Of a stretch of DNA of 64,000 bases, positions 30,850 through 40,356 are shown in pieces; positions within the stretch are counted from its first letter, which is position 1; the number at the start of each line of letters is the position of its first letter. The stretch is from positions 1 through 64,000 of the forward strand of contig NZ_QEST01000235.1 in assembly GCF_003311645.1 (NCBI RefSeq), written 5' to 3'. Origin of the DNA: Streptomyces sp. PT12 (GTDB lineage Bacteria; Actinomycetota; Actinomycetes; Streptomycetales; Streptomycetaceae). Under the pieces are notes generated by a model. That model saw only the letters and a list, made by a program, of their open reading frames with translations, ran no database searches and was not told where the DNA came from. Made by a program: the position numbers and the translations under genes.

Positions 30850-31830
30850 GTGACCATCGACGCCACCCCCATAGCCAGGCCGGGCGAGTGGAGCGACACC
30901 CGGCTGATCTACGCCCTGGAGGAGGTGGTCGAGCGGGAGTTGAACCGCCACCTGGCCGTCGCGCGCGACTGGATGCCGCACGAGTACGTGCCCTGGAGCG
31001 AAGGCCGGAACTTCGACGGGCCGCTCGACGGCGAGCCCTGGTCCATCGAGCAGTCGAAGGTCACCGACATCGGCCGCACCGCCCTGGTCGTCAATCTGCT
31101 GACCGAGGACAACCTCCCGAGCTATCACCACGAGATAGCCTCGATCTTCGGCCGCGACGGCGCGTGGGGCACCTGGGTGCACCGCTGGACTGCCGAGGAG
31201 GGCCGCCACGGCATCGTGATGCGCGACTACCTCCTCACCACCAGGGCCGTCGACCCGGTCCAGCTCGAGAACTTCCGCATGGCCCACATGTCCGAGGGCT
31301 TCGAGTCCGACAACCAGCACTCGATGCTGCACTCCGTGGCCTATGTCGCCTTCCAGGAGCTGGCCACCCGCATCTCGCACCGCAACACCGGCCGTGAGTC
31401 CGGTGATCCGGTGTGTGACCGGATGCTGGCCAGGATCGCCACCGACGAGAACCTCCACATGGTTTTCTATCGCAATCTCCTGCGCGCGGCGTTCGAGATC
31501 GCCCCCGACCAGGCCATGCGCGCGGTGCGCGACGTGGTCGTCGGCTTCCGCATGCCGGGCCATGGCATCCCCGGATTCGAGCGCGCCGCCGCCCGCATGG
31601 CCATCGGCGGGATATACAACCTGCGCATCCACCACGACGACGTGCTCCAGCCCGTGATCCGCTTCCTGAAGGCGATGGACCTCGCGGGGCTCGGCCCCGA
31701 GGGCCGCAAGGCGCAGGAGGAGCTCGGCACGTTCATGGACGGCCTCGACGCCGAGGCGCGGGTGCTGGAGGAGCGGCTTGCCGCCCGCCGCGCCCGCCTC
31801 GCCGCGAGGGCCGCGCGCGCCGAGGGCTGA
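30850..31830 (+). CDS. Acyl-ACP desaturase (soluble diiron)
   Basis: This 326-residue protein belongs to the soluble stearoyl-ACP desaturase family (mycobacterial DesA type), which inserts a double bond into acyl-ACP using O2 and ferredoxin. The diiron ligands are visible as Glu in LTEDNLPSYHHE, the EEGRH pair in RWTAEEGRHGIV, Glu in AFQELA and DENLH in ATDENLHMVFY. GTG 30850 has GGAG six bases upstream. It is monocistronic behind a double operator. Confidence 0.92.
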   Translation: MTIDATPIARPGEWSDTRLIYALEEVVERELNRHLAVARDWMPHEYVPWSEGRNFDGPLDGEPWSIEQSKVTDIGRTALVVNLLTEDNLPSYHHEIASIFGRDGAWGTWVHRWTAEEGRHGIVMRDYLLTTRAVDPVQLENFRMAHMSEGFESDNQHSMLHSVAYVAFQELATRISHRNTGRESGDPVCDRMLARIATDENLHMVFYRNLLRAAFEIAPDQAMRAVRDVVVGFRMPGHGIPGFERAAARMAIGGIYNLRIHHDDVLQPVIRFLKAMDLAGLGPEGRKAQEELGTFMDGLDAEARVLEERLAARRARLAARAARAEG

Positions 31831-31842
31831 ACGCGGTTGCCC

Positions 31843-31878
31843 GGGCCAGGCGATCAGGTCTACGCTCGAGCCTGGCCC
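31843..31878 (+). terminator. Possible terminator hairpin after the desaturase
   Basis: GGGCCAGGC (31843-31851) is perfectly complementary to GCCTGGCCC (31870-31878), giving a 9-bp stem with an 18-base loop that starts 13 bases after the stop. There is no T run, so its role is uncertain. Confidence 0.45.
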
Positions 31879-32111
31879 TGTCGCCGTCCCCGGGAGCCCC
31901 GTTGAAGATCTGAGGTCGCGGACACCGTGAGCCCGCGAGGCCCCGTGCGTTCAGCCCCCGAGCTGACCCCGCGGCGGCCACGCCCTCGCGCACGACCTCG
32001 GACGTTTCCGGCGCCTTCCCGCCCGTTCTCCTCCGAATCGCCAGCCCAGGTCCGGGCCCGGTGTCTCCATGTGTCGCTGATATCCCCCTTCACGCACACC
32101 GGAGAGCCCTC

Positions 32112-33719
32112 ATGTCCACCCTGACCACCCATGTCTCGTGCCACCGGGTGACGTTCGCCTGGCCCGATGGCACCCCTGTCCTCACCGACTTCGACCTGGC
32201 CGTCGGTCCGGGCCGCACCGGTCTTGTCGGTCTCAACGGCACGGGCAAGTCGACCCTGCTGAGGCTGGTCGCGGGCGAGCTTTCGCCCCTGTCCGGCACC
32301 GTCAGGGTCAGCGGCGAGGTGGGCCACCTCCCGCAGAACCTCGCGCTCGACGCCGCCCTGCCCGTCGACAAGGTGCTCGGCATCGCCGACACGCGCGCCG
32401 CCCTGCACGCCATCGAGGCCGGGGACCCTGACGAGGCGCACTTCGCCGTCGTCGGCGACGACTGGGACATCGAGGAGCGCACCCGCGCCACCCTCGACGA
32501 GCTCGGCCTCGCGCACATCGGCCTCGACCGCACGGTCGGCGAGGTCTCGGGTGGCGAGACGGTGCTGCTGTGCCTGGCCGCCCTGCTGCTGCGCCGCCCC
32601 GACATCCTGCTGCTCGACGAGCCGACCAACAACCTCGACCTCGACGCCAGGCGCCGCCTCCACGACGCCGTGAGCGCCTGGCAGGGCGTGCTCGTCGTCG
32701 TCAGCCACGACCGCGAGCTGCTCGAACACGTCGACCAGGTCGCCGACCTGCGCGACGGCGAGGTCCGCTGGTTCGGCGGCACGCTCTCCGCCTACGAGGA
32801 GGCCCTGGCCGTCGAGCAGGAGGCCGCCGAGCGCATGGTCCGCGTCGCCGAGGCCGATGTGCGGCGGCAGCGGCGCGAGTTGATCGAGGCGCACGACAAG
32901 CTGGCGGGGCGCGCCCGCATGGCGAGGAAGGCGTTCGAGAACAAGCGCGAGCCCAAGATCGTCATGAACGCCCGCAAGCGCTCGGCCCAGGAGTCAGGGG
33001 GCAAGCACCGCATCCTGCACGAGGAGCGGCTCGCCGGTGCCAGGGAGCGCCTGGCCGAGGCCGAGAGCGCGGTGCGCGACGACGACGAGATCCGCGTCGA
33101 CCTGCCGCACACCGCCGTTCCGCCGCGCCGCCGCGTCCTCACCCTGGACGCGGTGGAGCTGCGCTACGGCGCGCGGGCCCACCTGGAGGTCCAGGGCCCC
33201 GAGCGGATCGCGCTGGTCGGGCGCAACGGCGCGGGGAAGACCACGCTGCTGCGCACCGTCGCCGGCGAGCTGGCGCCGGTCGCGGGGGAGGTGACCGCGC
33301 ATGTGCCGCTGCGCTATCTGCCCCAGCGCCTCGACATCCTTAACGAGTCGCGCTCGATCCTGGACAACGTCAGGGAGCTGGCGCCCGGCGCCGACGTCCA
33401 GCGGATCAGGGCGCAGCTGGCCCGCTTCCTGTTCCGCAAGGGCCGCCCCGACCAGCGGGTGGGCACGCTGTCGGGCGGCGAGCGGTTCCGGGCGTCGCTC
33501 GCGGCGCTCATGCTGGCCGAGCCGGCGCCTCAGCTGCTGATGCTGGACGAGCCGACGAACAACCTCGACCTGAACAGCGTCCGCCAGCTCACCACCGCCC
33601 TCGAGTCCTACCGGGGCGCGCTCGTGGTCGCCAGCCACGACGTTCCGTTCCTGCGCGGGATCGGCATCACGCGCTGGCTGCGCCTCGACGGCGAACTCGC
33701 CGATGAGGAGCCGCTGTAG
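32112..33719 (+). CDS. ABC-F family ATPase (ribosome protection/translation factor)
   Basis: The 535-residue protein has two fused ATPase domains and no membrane part. Walker A motifs are GLNGTGKST and GRNGAGKTT, and both halves end in SGGE plus LLLDEPTNNLD or LMLDEPTNNLD. The linker (about 220-330) is long, charged and helical (RRQRRELIEAHDKLAG), as in proteins that reach the ribosomal exit site. Antibiotic-resistance ABC-F proteins displace drugs from the ribosome; housekeeping members tune translation. The 281-base leader would suit attenuation control. The gene converges with an ABC exporter across a strong terminator. Confidence 0.93.
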   Translation: MSTLTTHVSCHRVTFAWPDGTPVLTDFDLAVGPGRTGLVGLNGTGKSTLLRLVAGELSPLSGTVRVSGEVGHLPQNLALDAALPVDKVLGIADTRAALHAIEAGDPDEAHFAVVGDDWDIEERTRATLDELGLAHIGLDRTVGEVSGGETVLLCLAALLLRRPDILLLDEPTNNLDLDARRRLHDAVSAWQGVLVVVSHDRELLEHVDQVADLRDGEVRWFGGTLSAYEEALAVEQEAAERMVRVAEADVRRQRRELIEAHDKLAGRARMARKAFENKREPKIVMNARKRSAQESGGKHRILHEERLAGARERLAEAESAVRDDDEIRVDLPHTAVPPRRRVLTLDAVELRYGARAHLEVQGPERIALVGRNGAGKTTLLRTVAGELAPVAGEVTAHVPLRYLPQRLDILNESRSILDNVRELAPGADVQRIRAQLARFLFRKGRPDQRVGTLSGGERFRASLAALMLAEPAPQLLMLDEPTNNLDLNSVRQLTTALESYRGALVVASHDVPFLRGIGITRWLRLDGELADEEPL

Positions 33720-33744
33720 GCGGTTGTAGGCGGATTGCCGGGGC

Positions 33745-33789
33745 GGCCCGGCGATGGGCGTTCCCCTGGGGCGCGCCCCTCGCCGGGCC
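33745..33789. terminator. Bidirectional terminator
   Basis: GGCCCGGCGA (33745-33754) pairs with TCGCCGGGCC (33780-33789), with an inner GGGCG/CGCCC stem. It lies between the convergent stops of the ABC-F and exporter genes and could serve both. Confidence 0.75.
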
Positions 33790-33799
33790 CCGGCTCCGG

Positions 33800-35569
33800 T
33801 CAGCTCATCTGGGTCGCCTGGAGCCGCGCGTACGCGCCCCCGCGCCGAAGCAGCTCGGCGTGGGTGCCGATCTCCGAGATCCGGCCGTGTTCGAGGACCA
33901 CGATGCGATCGGCGCCCCGCACCGTGGAGAGCCGGTGCGCGACCACGAACACGGTCCTGCCGCGCATCAGCCGGTCCATCGCCTCCTGCACCAGCGCCTC
34001 GGAGCGCGTGTCCAGGGCGGAGGTGGCCTCGTCGAGCACCAGGATCCTCGGGTCCCTGATCAGCGCCCTGGCGATGGCGATCCGCTGCCGCTGCCCGCCG
34101 GAGAGCCGGGCGCCGCGCTCCCCGACGACCGTGTCGAGACCCCGCGGCAGCCGCTCGACGAACTCCAGGGCGTTGGCGTCCCGCAGCGCGTCGCGCACCG
34201 CCTGGGTGTCGACCTCGGTCATGCCGTAGCCGACGTTCTCCCCGATGGTGCCCTCGAACAGCACCGACTCCTGGGGCACCACCGAGAGGAAGCGCCGGTA
34301 GGTGCGCAGGTCGAGGCTGCCCATGTCGACGTTGTCCAGCAGGATCCGCCCCTTGGTGGGCCTGATGAAGCCGATCAGCAGGTTGAGCACCGTCGACTTG
34401 CCCGCCCCCGAGGCGCCCACGAGGGCGACGGTCTCCCCTGGTGGCACCGAGAGCGTGAAGTCGGTGACCGCGGCGGCCGATCCGTCGGCGTCGTAGGCGA
34501 AGCTGACCCCTTCGAAGTCGATGCGGCCCTTGACCGCGGAGACCTGCGTCTTGCCCGCGTTGACCTCCAGGTCGGGGGCCTGGAGGACCTCGCCGGCCGA
34601 ACGGACCGACTCAAGGCCCTTGGTGATGATGGGCGCGAGCCCCATCATCATCGTCATCGACCCGGTCAGGGTGGTGAAGAACGTGCTCAGCATGACCACG
34701 TCCCCGGCCGTGATCGGCAGCCAGGCGTAGTAGCAGATGAGGGCGGCGCCGGAGAGGAAGCCGATGCTGATCACGTTCAGCAGGATCCAGGCGAGCGCCC
34801 CGAAGTGGCCGTTGAGCAGGTCGAGCCGTATACCCGCGGTGAGCACTTGGCGCAGCGTCCCGTCCACCCGCCCGAGCGCGGCCCGTTCCAGGCCGTGGGC
34901 GCGGGTGACCGGGATCAGGCTGGTCATCTCGCCGACGCGGGACGACAGTTGCTCGACCTGTCTGCGGAACTTCTCGTTGTGGCTGCGCAGTCTGCCGCGC
35001 AGCCTGCGGATCAGCAGCGCGGTGGCGGGGACCACCACGAGGAACGCGGGCAGCGCCGCGGGGACGCGGACCGTGATGACCGCGAGGCCGCCGACGAGGG
35101 TGATCAACGCGGCAAGCCCCGTGTCCGCGCTCTGCTGCACCGAGACCTCGATGTTCTCCACGTCCCTGATGACCTTGGTCTGCAACGCGCTGGCGCTGAC
35201 CCGGGAGTGGTAGCCGATGGAGAGCTCCTGCATGCGGCGGCAGAGCGCCGACCGCAGCCCCGTGCCGGTGCGGCGGATGCTGCCGTGCATACAGCGGACA
35301 TACAGGAGATGGGTTGGGTAGTTGAGCATCAGGACCACCACGAGCACGATCGTGTTGGCGCCGAGTTCGGAAATGGGCCGCTTCTCCACGACGACGTCGA
35401 TGATGTTCGCCGTGACCAGGGGAAGCAGCCAGACGGGGCTGTGCTTGACGATGAACGCTAAGACGGCGACGAACAGCCGGATGCGGTCTCCGCGGAAGAG
35501 GTAGGCGAGCGTGCGGACCGGGTGTTCACCCTGGTAACGATGCTCGAGGGGGCCTTGCGGCAGAGCCAT
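33800..35569 (-). CDS. ABC exporter, fused permease-ATPase half-transporter
   Basis: The 589-residue protein has a six-helix membrane domain (about 25-320) and a C-terminal ATPase with Walker A GASGAGKST, signature LSGGQRQRIA, Walker B ILVLDEATSALD and the switch His in VVAHRLST. This is the homodimeric exporter form used for drugs, lipids or peptides. ATG 35569 has GGAG nine bases upstream; an in-frame TTG five codons earlier is less likely. No substrate-specific neighbour is present. Confidence 0.92.
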   Translation of the reverse strand: MALPQGPLEHRYQGEHPVRTLAYLFRGDRIRLFVAVLAFIVKHSPVWLLPLVTANIIDVVVEKRPISELGANTIVLVVVLMLNYPTHLLYVRCMHGSIRRTGTGLRSALCRRMQELSIGYHSRVSASALQTKVIRDVENIEVSVQQSADTGLAALITLVGGLAVITVRVPAALPAFLVVVPATALLIRRLRGRLRSHNEKFRRQVEQLSSRVGEMTSLIPVTRAHGLERAALGRVDGTLRQVLTAGIRLDLLNGHFGALAWILLNVISIGFLSGAALICYYAWLPITAGDVVMLSTFFTTLTGSMTMMMGLAPIITKGLESVRSAGEVLQAPDLEVNAGKTQVSAVKGRIDFEGVSFAYDADGSAAAVTDFTLSVPPGETVALVGASGAGKSTVLNLLIGFIRPTKGRILLDNVDMGSLDLRTYRRFLSVVPQESVLFEGTIGENVGYGMTEVDTQAVRDALRDANALEFVERLPRGLDTVVGERGARLSGGQRQRIAIARALIRDPRILVLDEATSALDTRSEALVQEAMDRLMRGRTVFVVAHRLSTVRGADRIVVLEHGRISEIGTHAELLRRGGAYARLQATQMS

Positions 35570-36113
35570 GACGACGGACTCCAACGTCCTGGGGATTCAG
35601 TCGGAATGACCTTGCCCCTGATACGCGTCGAACACTCGCCGAAATGTCGATAGGGAAAGGGTCTGCCCCTTTTGCTTCTGGTTCAGGATAATTCATATAC
35701 ATGGTGATAGTAGTCATGGCGGCCGTCGCGTGCGCCAAAACGAACGAATGCTTCGCTCCTTGTCGGTGCGATTTCTCATCTTGCTTGTCTTCACGTCGCA
35801 TGACGAGCACACACCGGCGCTCACGCCGTCGCGGCGGTCCGCCGCGCGTTCGCAACGGTGCGCCCGTCCGCTCGGGTGACGCGTGGGTCGGGCGGCGCCC
35901 GCGGAACGCGCCGCGCGCCCGCCGGCGCAACGGGACCGCGCATCCCCGAGCCGGACCCGCCTCGGTCGTAAATCGATCAGAAATGAAACGAGTTGATCGG
36001 GGTGCGCCTCATATGTGGCGAGTTACGCTCACTGGGTCATGTCGCCGTGGCACATGCCAACACTCGATACGAGGGGGAGCCAGCGCGCAGCGAGACGATG
36101 GGAACGGGAGACC
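35570..36113. other. Divergent intergenic region, locally AT-rich
   Basis: This 544-base gap separates the exporter gene from the divergent RsbW-like gene. Bases 35630-35820 are much less GC-rich than the rest of the window and probably hold the exporter promoter. An inverted repeat CGATCA (35974-35979) and TGATCG (35994-35999) with a 14-base spacer lies on the other side. No frame in it has streptomycete codon use, so I see no gene. Confidence 0.5.
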
Positions 36114-36590
36114 ATGGAAAGTCGATCAGGCGCGGCGGCGTTTCCTGGGGCCGCCGAGGCGCCGACCCACACGGGGGTCTGGAGGTTCACCGTCGCGCCC
36201 GTCGACGTGTCGGTGCCCGAGGTGCGCCACGCAGTGCGCGACCTCATCGCGCGGCGGGGCGCGCCGCTCTCCCGCGACGCGGTCGACGGCGCGCTGCTGA
36301 TCGTCTCCGAGCTGGTGACCAACGCCGTGCGGCACGCCGCGCTGCTCACCCCGCGGATCGGCGTCGAGGTCACGCTCGACGCCCACTGGCTGCGCCTGTC
36401 GGTCGAGGACGGCCACCCCTATCGCCCCAAGGCCCTGCACGCCGACCCCGATAGCCAGGGCACCGGCGGCCGCGGGCTGCTGCTCGTGCAGGCCACGGCC
36501 CTTGACGCGGGCGGCGACTGCGGCGTCGACGCGACCGCGACAGGCGGCAAGGTGGTGTGGGCCGCGCTCCCGCTCGACCGGGCCAGCTGA
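36114..36590 (+). CDS. ATP-binding protein, RsbW-like
   Basis: This 158-residue GHKL ATPase domain has the N box in SELVTNAVRHAA and the glycine box in GTGGRGLLLVQATALD. Such proteins act as anti-sigma factors or kinases for anti-anti-sigma partners. ATG 36114 has GGGAG nearby; in-frame ATGs at 36054 and 36015 would lengthen it into a region without family likeness. It converges with idi. Confidence 0.85.
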   Translation: MESRSGAAAFPGAAEAPTHTGVWRFTVAPVDVSVPEVRHAVRDLIARRGAPLSRDAVDGALLIVSELVTNAVRHAALLTPRIGVEVTLDAHWLRLSVEDGHPYRPKALHADPDSQGTGGRGLLLVQATALDAGGDCGVDATATGGKVVWAALPLDRAS

Positions 36591-36626
36591 CCCGCCCCGG
36601 TCGCCCGGCCCATTGGGCTCGCCCCC

Positions 36627-37196
36627 TCACCAGCCGCCCGAGGCCCCCGTCAGCTCCCTGATCGCCGGGCGCGCGGCGTCGAGCACCGTGGGGAACCAGG
36701 CGGAGAACGCCCCGTCCTCGCGCATCCGGTCAAGCTCCCGCGGGCTGACGAACGCCGTCTCCATCACCTCGGCCGGATCCGGCTTCGGCGGCGCGGTCAC
36801 CAGCCCGGCGAAGAGGTGGTTGTACTCCTGCTCGACCAGACCGGAGCCCGGGTCGGGGTGGTTGTAGCGCACGGTCCCCGCCTCGCCGAGCAGCGAGGGG
36901 GCGATCCCCAGCTCCTCGGCGGTCCGCCGGGTGGCCGCCAGGAACGGCGGCTCGCCGGGGAACGGGTGGCCGCAGCACGTGTTGGACCAGACCCCCGCCG
37001 AGTGGTACTTGGCGAGCGCCCGCCGCTGGAGCAGCAGCCGCCCCGCCGTGTCGAAGAGGAAGACGGAGAAGGCCCGGTGCAGGCGCCCCGGGGCGCGGTG
37101 GGCCGCGAGCTTCTCGGACGTGCCGACCGTCGCGCCCTCCTCGTCGACCAGCTCAAGCATGACCGGGTCCGCCGCGACGGCGGTGCTGCGGGGCAT
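36627..37196 (-). CDS. idi: Isopentenyl-diphosphate delta-isomerase, type I
   Basis: This Nudix-fold enzyme converts IPP to DMAPP, balancing the building blocks for isoprenoids. The 189-residue protein has the metal-site His cluster (APGRLHRAFSVFLF), the catalytic Cys in SNTCCGHPFPGE and the catalytic Glu in VEQEYNHLFAG. ATG 37196 matches the family N-terminus. It lies 9 kb from the squalene genes on the opposite strand, but its product would feed them. Confidence 0.94.
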   Translation of the reverse strand: MPRSTAVAADPVMLELVDEEGATVGTSEKLAAHRAPGRLHRAFSVFLFDTAGRLLLQRRALAKYHSAGVWSNTCCGHPFPGEPPFLAATRRTAEELGIAPSLLGEAGTVRYNHPDPGSGLVEQEYNHLFAGLVTAPPKPDPAEVMETAFVSPRELDRMREDGAFSAWFPTVLDAARPAIRELTGASGGW

Positions 37197-37285
37197 GTCC
37201 ACGTTTTCCCTGGCATTTCTCTCGATGTCGGTCCTTCGGTCGCGGCCAGTTGGCCGCACCGGTCCGGTCGCGGAGGCGATCCTCG

Positions 37286-38281
37286 TCAGGGGTGGAGCAG
37301 GCGCCAGCCATCCCAGGCCGATGCCACCATCTCACCCAACGCGCGCTCCGCTGTGAACCCCAGTCTCTCCCTGGCCAGATCGGCCGACGCCACCACGCGC
37401 GCCGGGTCGCCCGGGCGCCGCGCGGCGACCCGCGGGGTCAGCTCGGGGTGGCCCGTGACCTCGGCCACCAGCTCGGCCAGCTCGCGAACCGAGACCCCGC
37501 GGCCCGTGCCGACGTTGACGGTCAGGTCGCCGGCGGCACCCGCGGCGGGCGCCGCCAGGTGCCGCGCGGCCACCAGGTGCGCCCGCGCCAGGTCGGCGAC
37601 ATGGACGTAGTCGCGCACACACGTGCCGTCGGGCGTGGGGTAGTCGTCGCCGAAGATCTCGGGGCGCTCGCCCCGCGTAATCCGCTCGAAGAACATCGGG
37701 ATGACATTGGCAGCCCCGGCGTCCGCGAGCTCGGGCCTTGCCGCGCCCGCGACGTTGAAGTACCGCAGGCACACCGTCGCGATGCCATGCGCCCGCCCGG
37801 CCGCCCTGACCAGCCACTCGCCCGCAAGCTTGGTCTCGCCGTAGGGGCTCACGGGCTGGCACGGCGACCGCTCGGTCACCAGGTCGGGAACGCCGCCGTC
37901 GCCGCCATCGGGCGTGCCGTAGACCGCGGCGGACGAGGAGAAGACGAAGCGCCGCACCCCCGCGGCGGCCACGGCGTCCAGCAGCACGGTCAGCCCGTGG
38001 ACGTTCTCCCGGTAGTAGAGCAGCGGCTCGGCCACCGAATCCCCGACCCGCTTCTTGGCTGCCAGGTGCACGACCCCGGTCACCGCGTGCCGCGCCAGCG
38101 CCGCGTCGAGCAGCGGCCGGTCGAGCACCGAGCCGGTCACCAGCGGCACATCCGCGCCAAGGCGTGTGGCCACCCCGGTGGAGAGGTCGTCGAGCACCAC
38201 GACGGACTCGCCATCGGCCCGCATCGCCTCCACGACGTGCGCCCCGATGTAACCGGCACCACCGGTGATCAACCAGGTCAT
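37286..38281 (-). CDS. galE: UDP-glucose 4-epimerase (NAD-dependent sugar epimerase)
   Basis: The 331-residue SDR enzyme interconverts UDP-glucose and UDP-galactose. The NAD motif is TGGAGYIGAHV, the catalytic Ser/Tyr/Lys are in FSSSAAVYG and YGETKLAGE, and the substrate loop DYPTPDGTCVRDYVHV is typical of GalE. It could supply the hexose used by the adjacent divergent glycosyltransferase cluster. The start ATG has only a weak ribosome site. Confidence 0.9.
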   Translation of the reverse strand: MTWLITGGAGYIGAHVVEAMRADGESVVVLDDLSTGVATRLGADVPLVTGSVLDRPLLDAALARHAVTGVVHLAAKKRVGDSVAEPLLYYRENVHGLTVLLDAVAAAGVRRFVFSSSAAVYGTPDGGDGGVPDLVTERSPCQPVSPYGETKLAGEWLVRAAGRAHGIATVCLRYFNVAGAARPELADAGAANVIPMFFERITRGERPEIFGDDYPTPDGTCVRDYVHVADLARAHLVAARHLAAPAAGAAGDLTVNVGTGRGVSVRELAELVAEVTGHPELTPRVAARRPGDPARVVASADLARERLGFTAERALGEMVASAWDGWRLLHP

Positions 38282-38430
38282 GGCGGCAGCCTAACGTCTG
38301 TGCCGCACACGTCGATTGCTAGACGTAGTCGCCCGATCGCGTAGGGTCGCACTGACCGCCCGGGAGGCGCCCCGACATGAACTCCGGGTTTCCTGGTGTC
38401 AACGCCATGCTTGCCGCGCGGTGGTCATCA

Positions 38431-38436
38431 GATAAT
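38431..38436 (+). promoter_or_regulatory. Candidate -10 element for the polymer/squalene gene run
   Basis: GATAAT lies 52 bases before the proposed start of the first CDP-alcohol phosphatidyltransferase, in a small AT-rich patch. TTGCCG at 38411-38416 is a possible but closely spaced -35. Confidence 0.35.
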
Positions 38437-38487
38437 CTCTGCCGACGTGCAGCCGCAGAGACGGTTCTGCCCCAAGGAGTGAGTTCG

Positions 38488-40356
38488 CTGTCGACCGCCA
38501 TTCTCACCGGCGCCCCACCCCCCGGGGCGTCCATCGAACGCGACCTGCGCGCCCTGGGCTTCACCGTGCGCGTGGCGGACGGGAACGGCGGAGTGGCGCG
38601 GGCGATCGCCGCGGTGCCGGCGGCCGAGCGCGTCGCCGTGGTCGACGCCCGTTTCACCGGGCACCTGCACAGCCTCAGGCTCGGCCTGACCGACCCGCGC
38701 TTCCCCGCCGCCGCCGTCCCCGGCGCGCTGACCGTACTGCCGGGCGCGCGGGGCGCGTTGACCGCCGCGCTCGCGCCGGGGAGCGCCGCGGGCCGCGACG
38801 GCGCCGCCATCGCCCCAGGCGGCGGCGGCCGTTCGGTCGCGGCGCCGCCCGCCACCGACTGCCTGCCCGACCGCCTGGCCGCGGGCCTGGCCGCGGCCGG
38901 CACCCCCGTCCACGCGCCCGACCTCGGCACCCTGGTCGCCACCGTGCCCACCACCGAGGCCGCCCGCGCCGAGGCCGAGGCGGCGGTGGCCGCCGTGGAC
39001 GACGAGGCGGTGCGGCTGCGTTCGGCCGTGAAGTCCCGCGACGGCTTCTTCACCACGCACTTCGTCAGCCCCTACTCCCGCCACCTGGCCCGCTGGTGCG
39101 CCCGCCGCGGCCTGACGCCGAACCAGGTGACCACCGCGTCGCTGGTCACCGCCCTCATCGCCGCGGGCTGCGCCGCCACCGGCACCCGCCCCGGGATGAT
39201 CGCGGCGGGCGCCCTGCTGCTCGTCTCGTTCGTGCTCGACTGCGTCGACGGCCAACTCGCCCGCTACTCGCTCCAGTTCTCCACCCTGGGCGCCTGGCTC
39301 GACGCCACGTTCGACCGGGCCAAGGAGTACGCCTTCTACGCCGGGCTCGCCCTCGGCGCCGCCCGCGGCGACGACGACGTCTGGGCCCTGGCCCTGGGCG
39401 CGATGGTTCTCCAGACCGCCCGCCACGTCGTGGACTTCGCCTTCACCTTCACCCTCCCCGCGCCGGACCCCGCCGCCCAGGGTGCGGCCCCTGGCGGCGC
39501 CACCGCGCTCTCGGGGCGCCTCGACCGCATCGCCTGGACCGTCTGGCTGCGGCGCGTGATCGTGCTGCCCATCGGCGAACGCTGGGCCCTGATCGCCGTC
39601 CTCACCGCCCTGACGACGCCCCGCGTCACGTTCACCGTGCTGCTGATCGCCTCGGGCTGCGCCGCCTGCTACACCACGGCGGGCCGCCTGCTGCGCTCCA
39701 GGAGGCTGCCGGGCGGCGGCCCCGAGGGCGCGCGGGCGCTGGCCGGTCTCGCCGACAGCGGCCCGGTCGCCGAGGCCGTCGCCCGCGTCGCGCCCCGCTC
39801 GCCGGGCGGCCCCCTCGCCGCGCCGCTGTGGGCGGCGGCCGGGACCGCGGGGCTGCTCGGCTGGCTGCTGTTCGGGCCCGACGACCGGGGCGGCTGGACC
39901 GCGGTGCTCGCCGCCGCGTGGTACGCGCTGTGCGCGGGCCTGGCGATCGCGGCGCCGCTCTCCCGCCCGTTCGACTGGCTGGTCCCGCCGCTCCTCCGCT
40001 GCGGCGAGTACCTGGCCGTCCTGATCCTCGCCGCCCGCGGCGGGGTGAACGGAGCGTTGCCCGCGGCTTTCTTTCTGGTGGCGGCTTGTGCCTACCATCA
40101 CTACGACACGGTGTACCGCCTGCGAGGCGGCGCCGGGGCGCCCCCGAGGCGGCTGGTCCTGGCCACCGGCGGACACGAGGGCCGCGTCCTGGCGGTCACC
40201 GCCGCGGCCGCCCTCTGGGCGAGCGGCCAGGGCTTCACCACCGCGCTCACGGTCCTTGGCGGGGCCACGGCGCTCCTGGTCCTGGGGGAGAGCATCCGCT
40301 TCTGGGTCTCCTCCCAGGCACCGGCCGTACACGACGAAACAGGAGAACCCGCATGA
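38488..40356 (+). CDS. CDP-alcohol phosphatidyltransferase family protein (two-domain, DUF5941-like)
   Basis: The 622-residue protein has an N-terminal soluble domain (about 1-190), then a CDP-alcohol phosphatidyltransferase domain with the complete motif DG..AR........G...D...D (DCVDGQLAR, then GAWLDATFD), then more membrane helices. The layout resembles archaeal inositol-phosphate cytidylyltransferase/DIPP synthase fusions, where the soluble domain activates the head group and the membrane domain transfers it; the N-terminal domain here lacks a clear nucleotide site. Start choice is uncertain: AAGGAG at 38474 overlaps GTG 38479 and sits eight bases before CTG 38488, which gives the likely family N-terminus STAILTG. 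The stop overlaps the next ATG. Confidence 0.82.
   Translation: MSTAILTGAPPPGASIERDLRALGFTVRVADGNGGVARAIAAVPAAERVAVVDARFTGHLHSLRLGLTDPRFPAAAVPGALTVLPGARGALTAALAPGSAAGRDGAAIAPGGGGRSVAAPPATDCLPDRLAAGLAAAGTPVHAPDLGTLVATVPTTEAARAEAEAAVAAVDDEAVRLRSAVKSRDGFFTTHFVSPYSRHLARWCARRGLTPNQVTTASLVTALIAAGCAATGTRPGMIAAGALLLVSFVLDCVDGQLARYSLQFSTLGAWLDATFDRAKEYAFYAGLALGAARGDDDVWALALGAMVLQTARHVVDFAFTFTLPAPDPAAQGAAPGGATALSGRLDRIAWTVWLRRVIVLPIGERWALIAVLTALTTPRVTFTVLLIASGCAACYTTAGRLLRSRRLPGGGPEGARALAGLADSGPVAEAVARVAPRSPGGPLAAPLWAAAGTAGLLGWLLFGPDDRGGWTAVLAAAWYALCAGLAIAAPLSRPFDWLVPPLLRCGEYLAVLILAARGGVNGALPAAFFLVAACAYHHYDTVYRLRGGAGAPPRRLVLATGGHEGRVLAVTAAAALWASGQGFTTALTVLGGATALLVLGESIRFWVSSQAPAVHDETGEPA

Noticed and set aside
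35526-35717. Possible small peptide gene (MNYPEPEAKGADPFP...) just upstream of the ABC exporter, considered as a RiPP precursor
   Set aside because: No ribosome site, AT-rich codons unlike the genome, overlap with the exporter start and no modification enzymes nearby; more likely promoter DNA.
36627-38281. idi and galE as part of the surface-polymer/squalene operon
   Set aside because: They lie on the opposite strand with their own upstream region; a metabolic link is plausible but not an operon.
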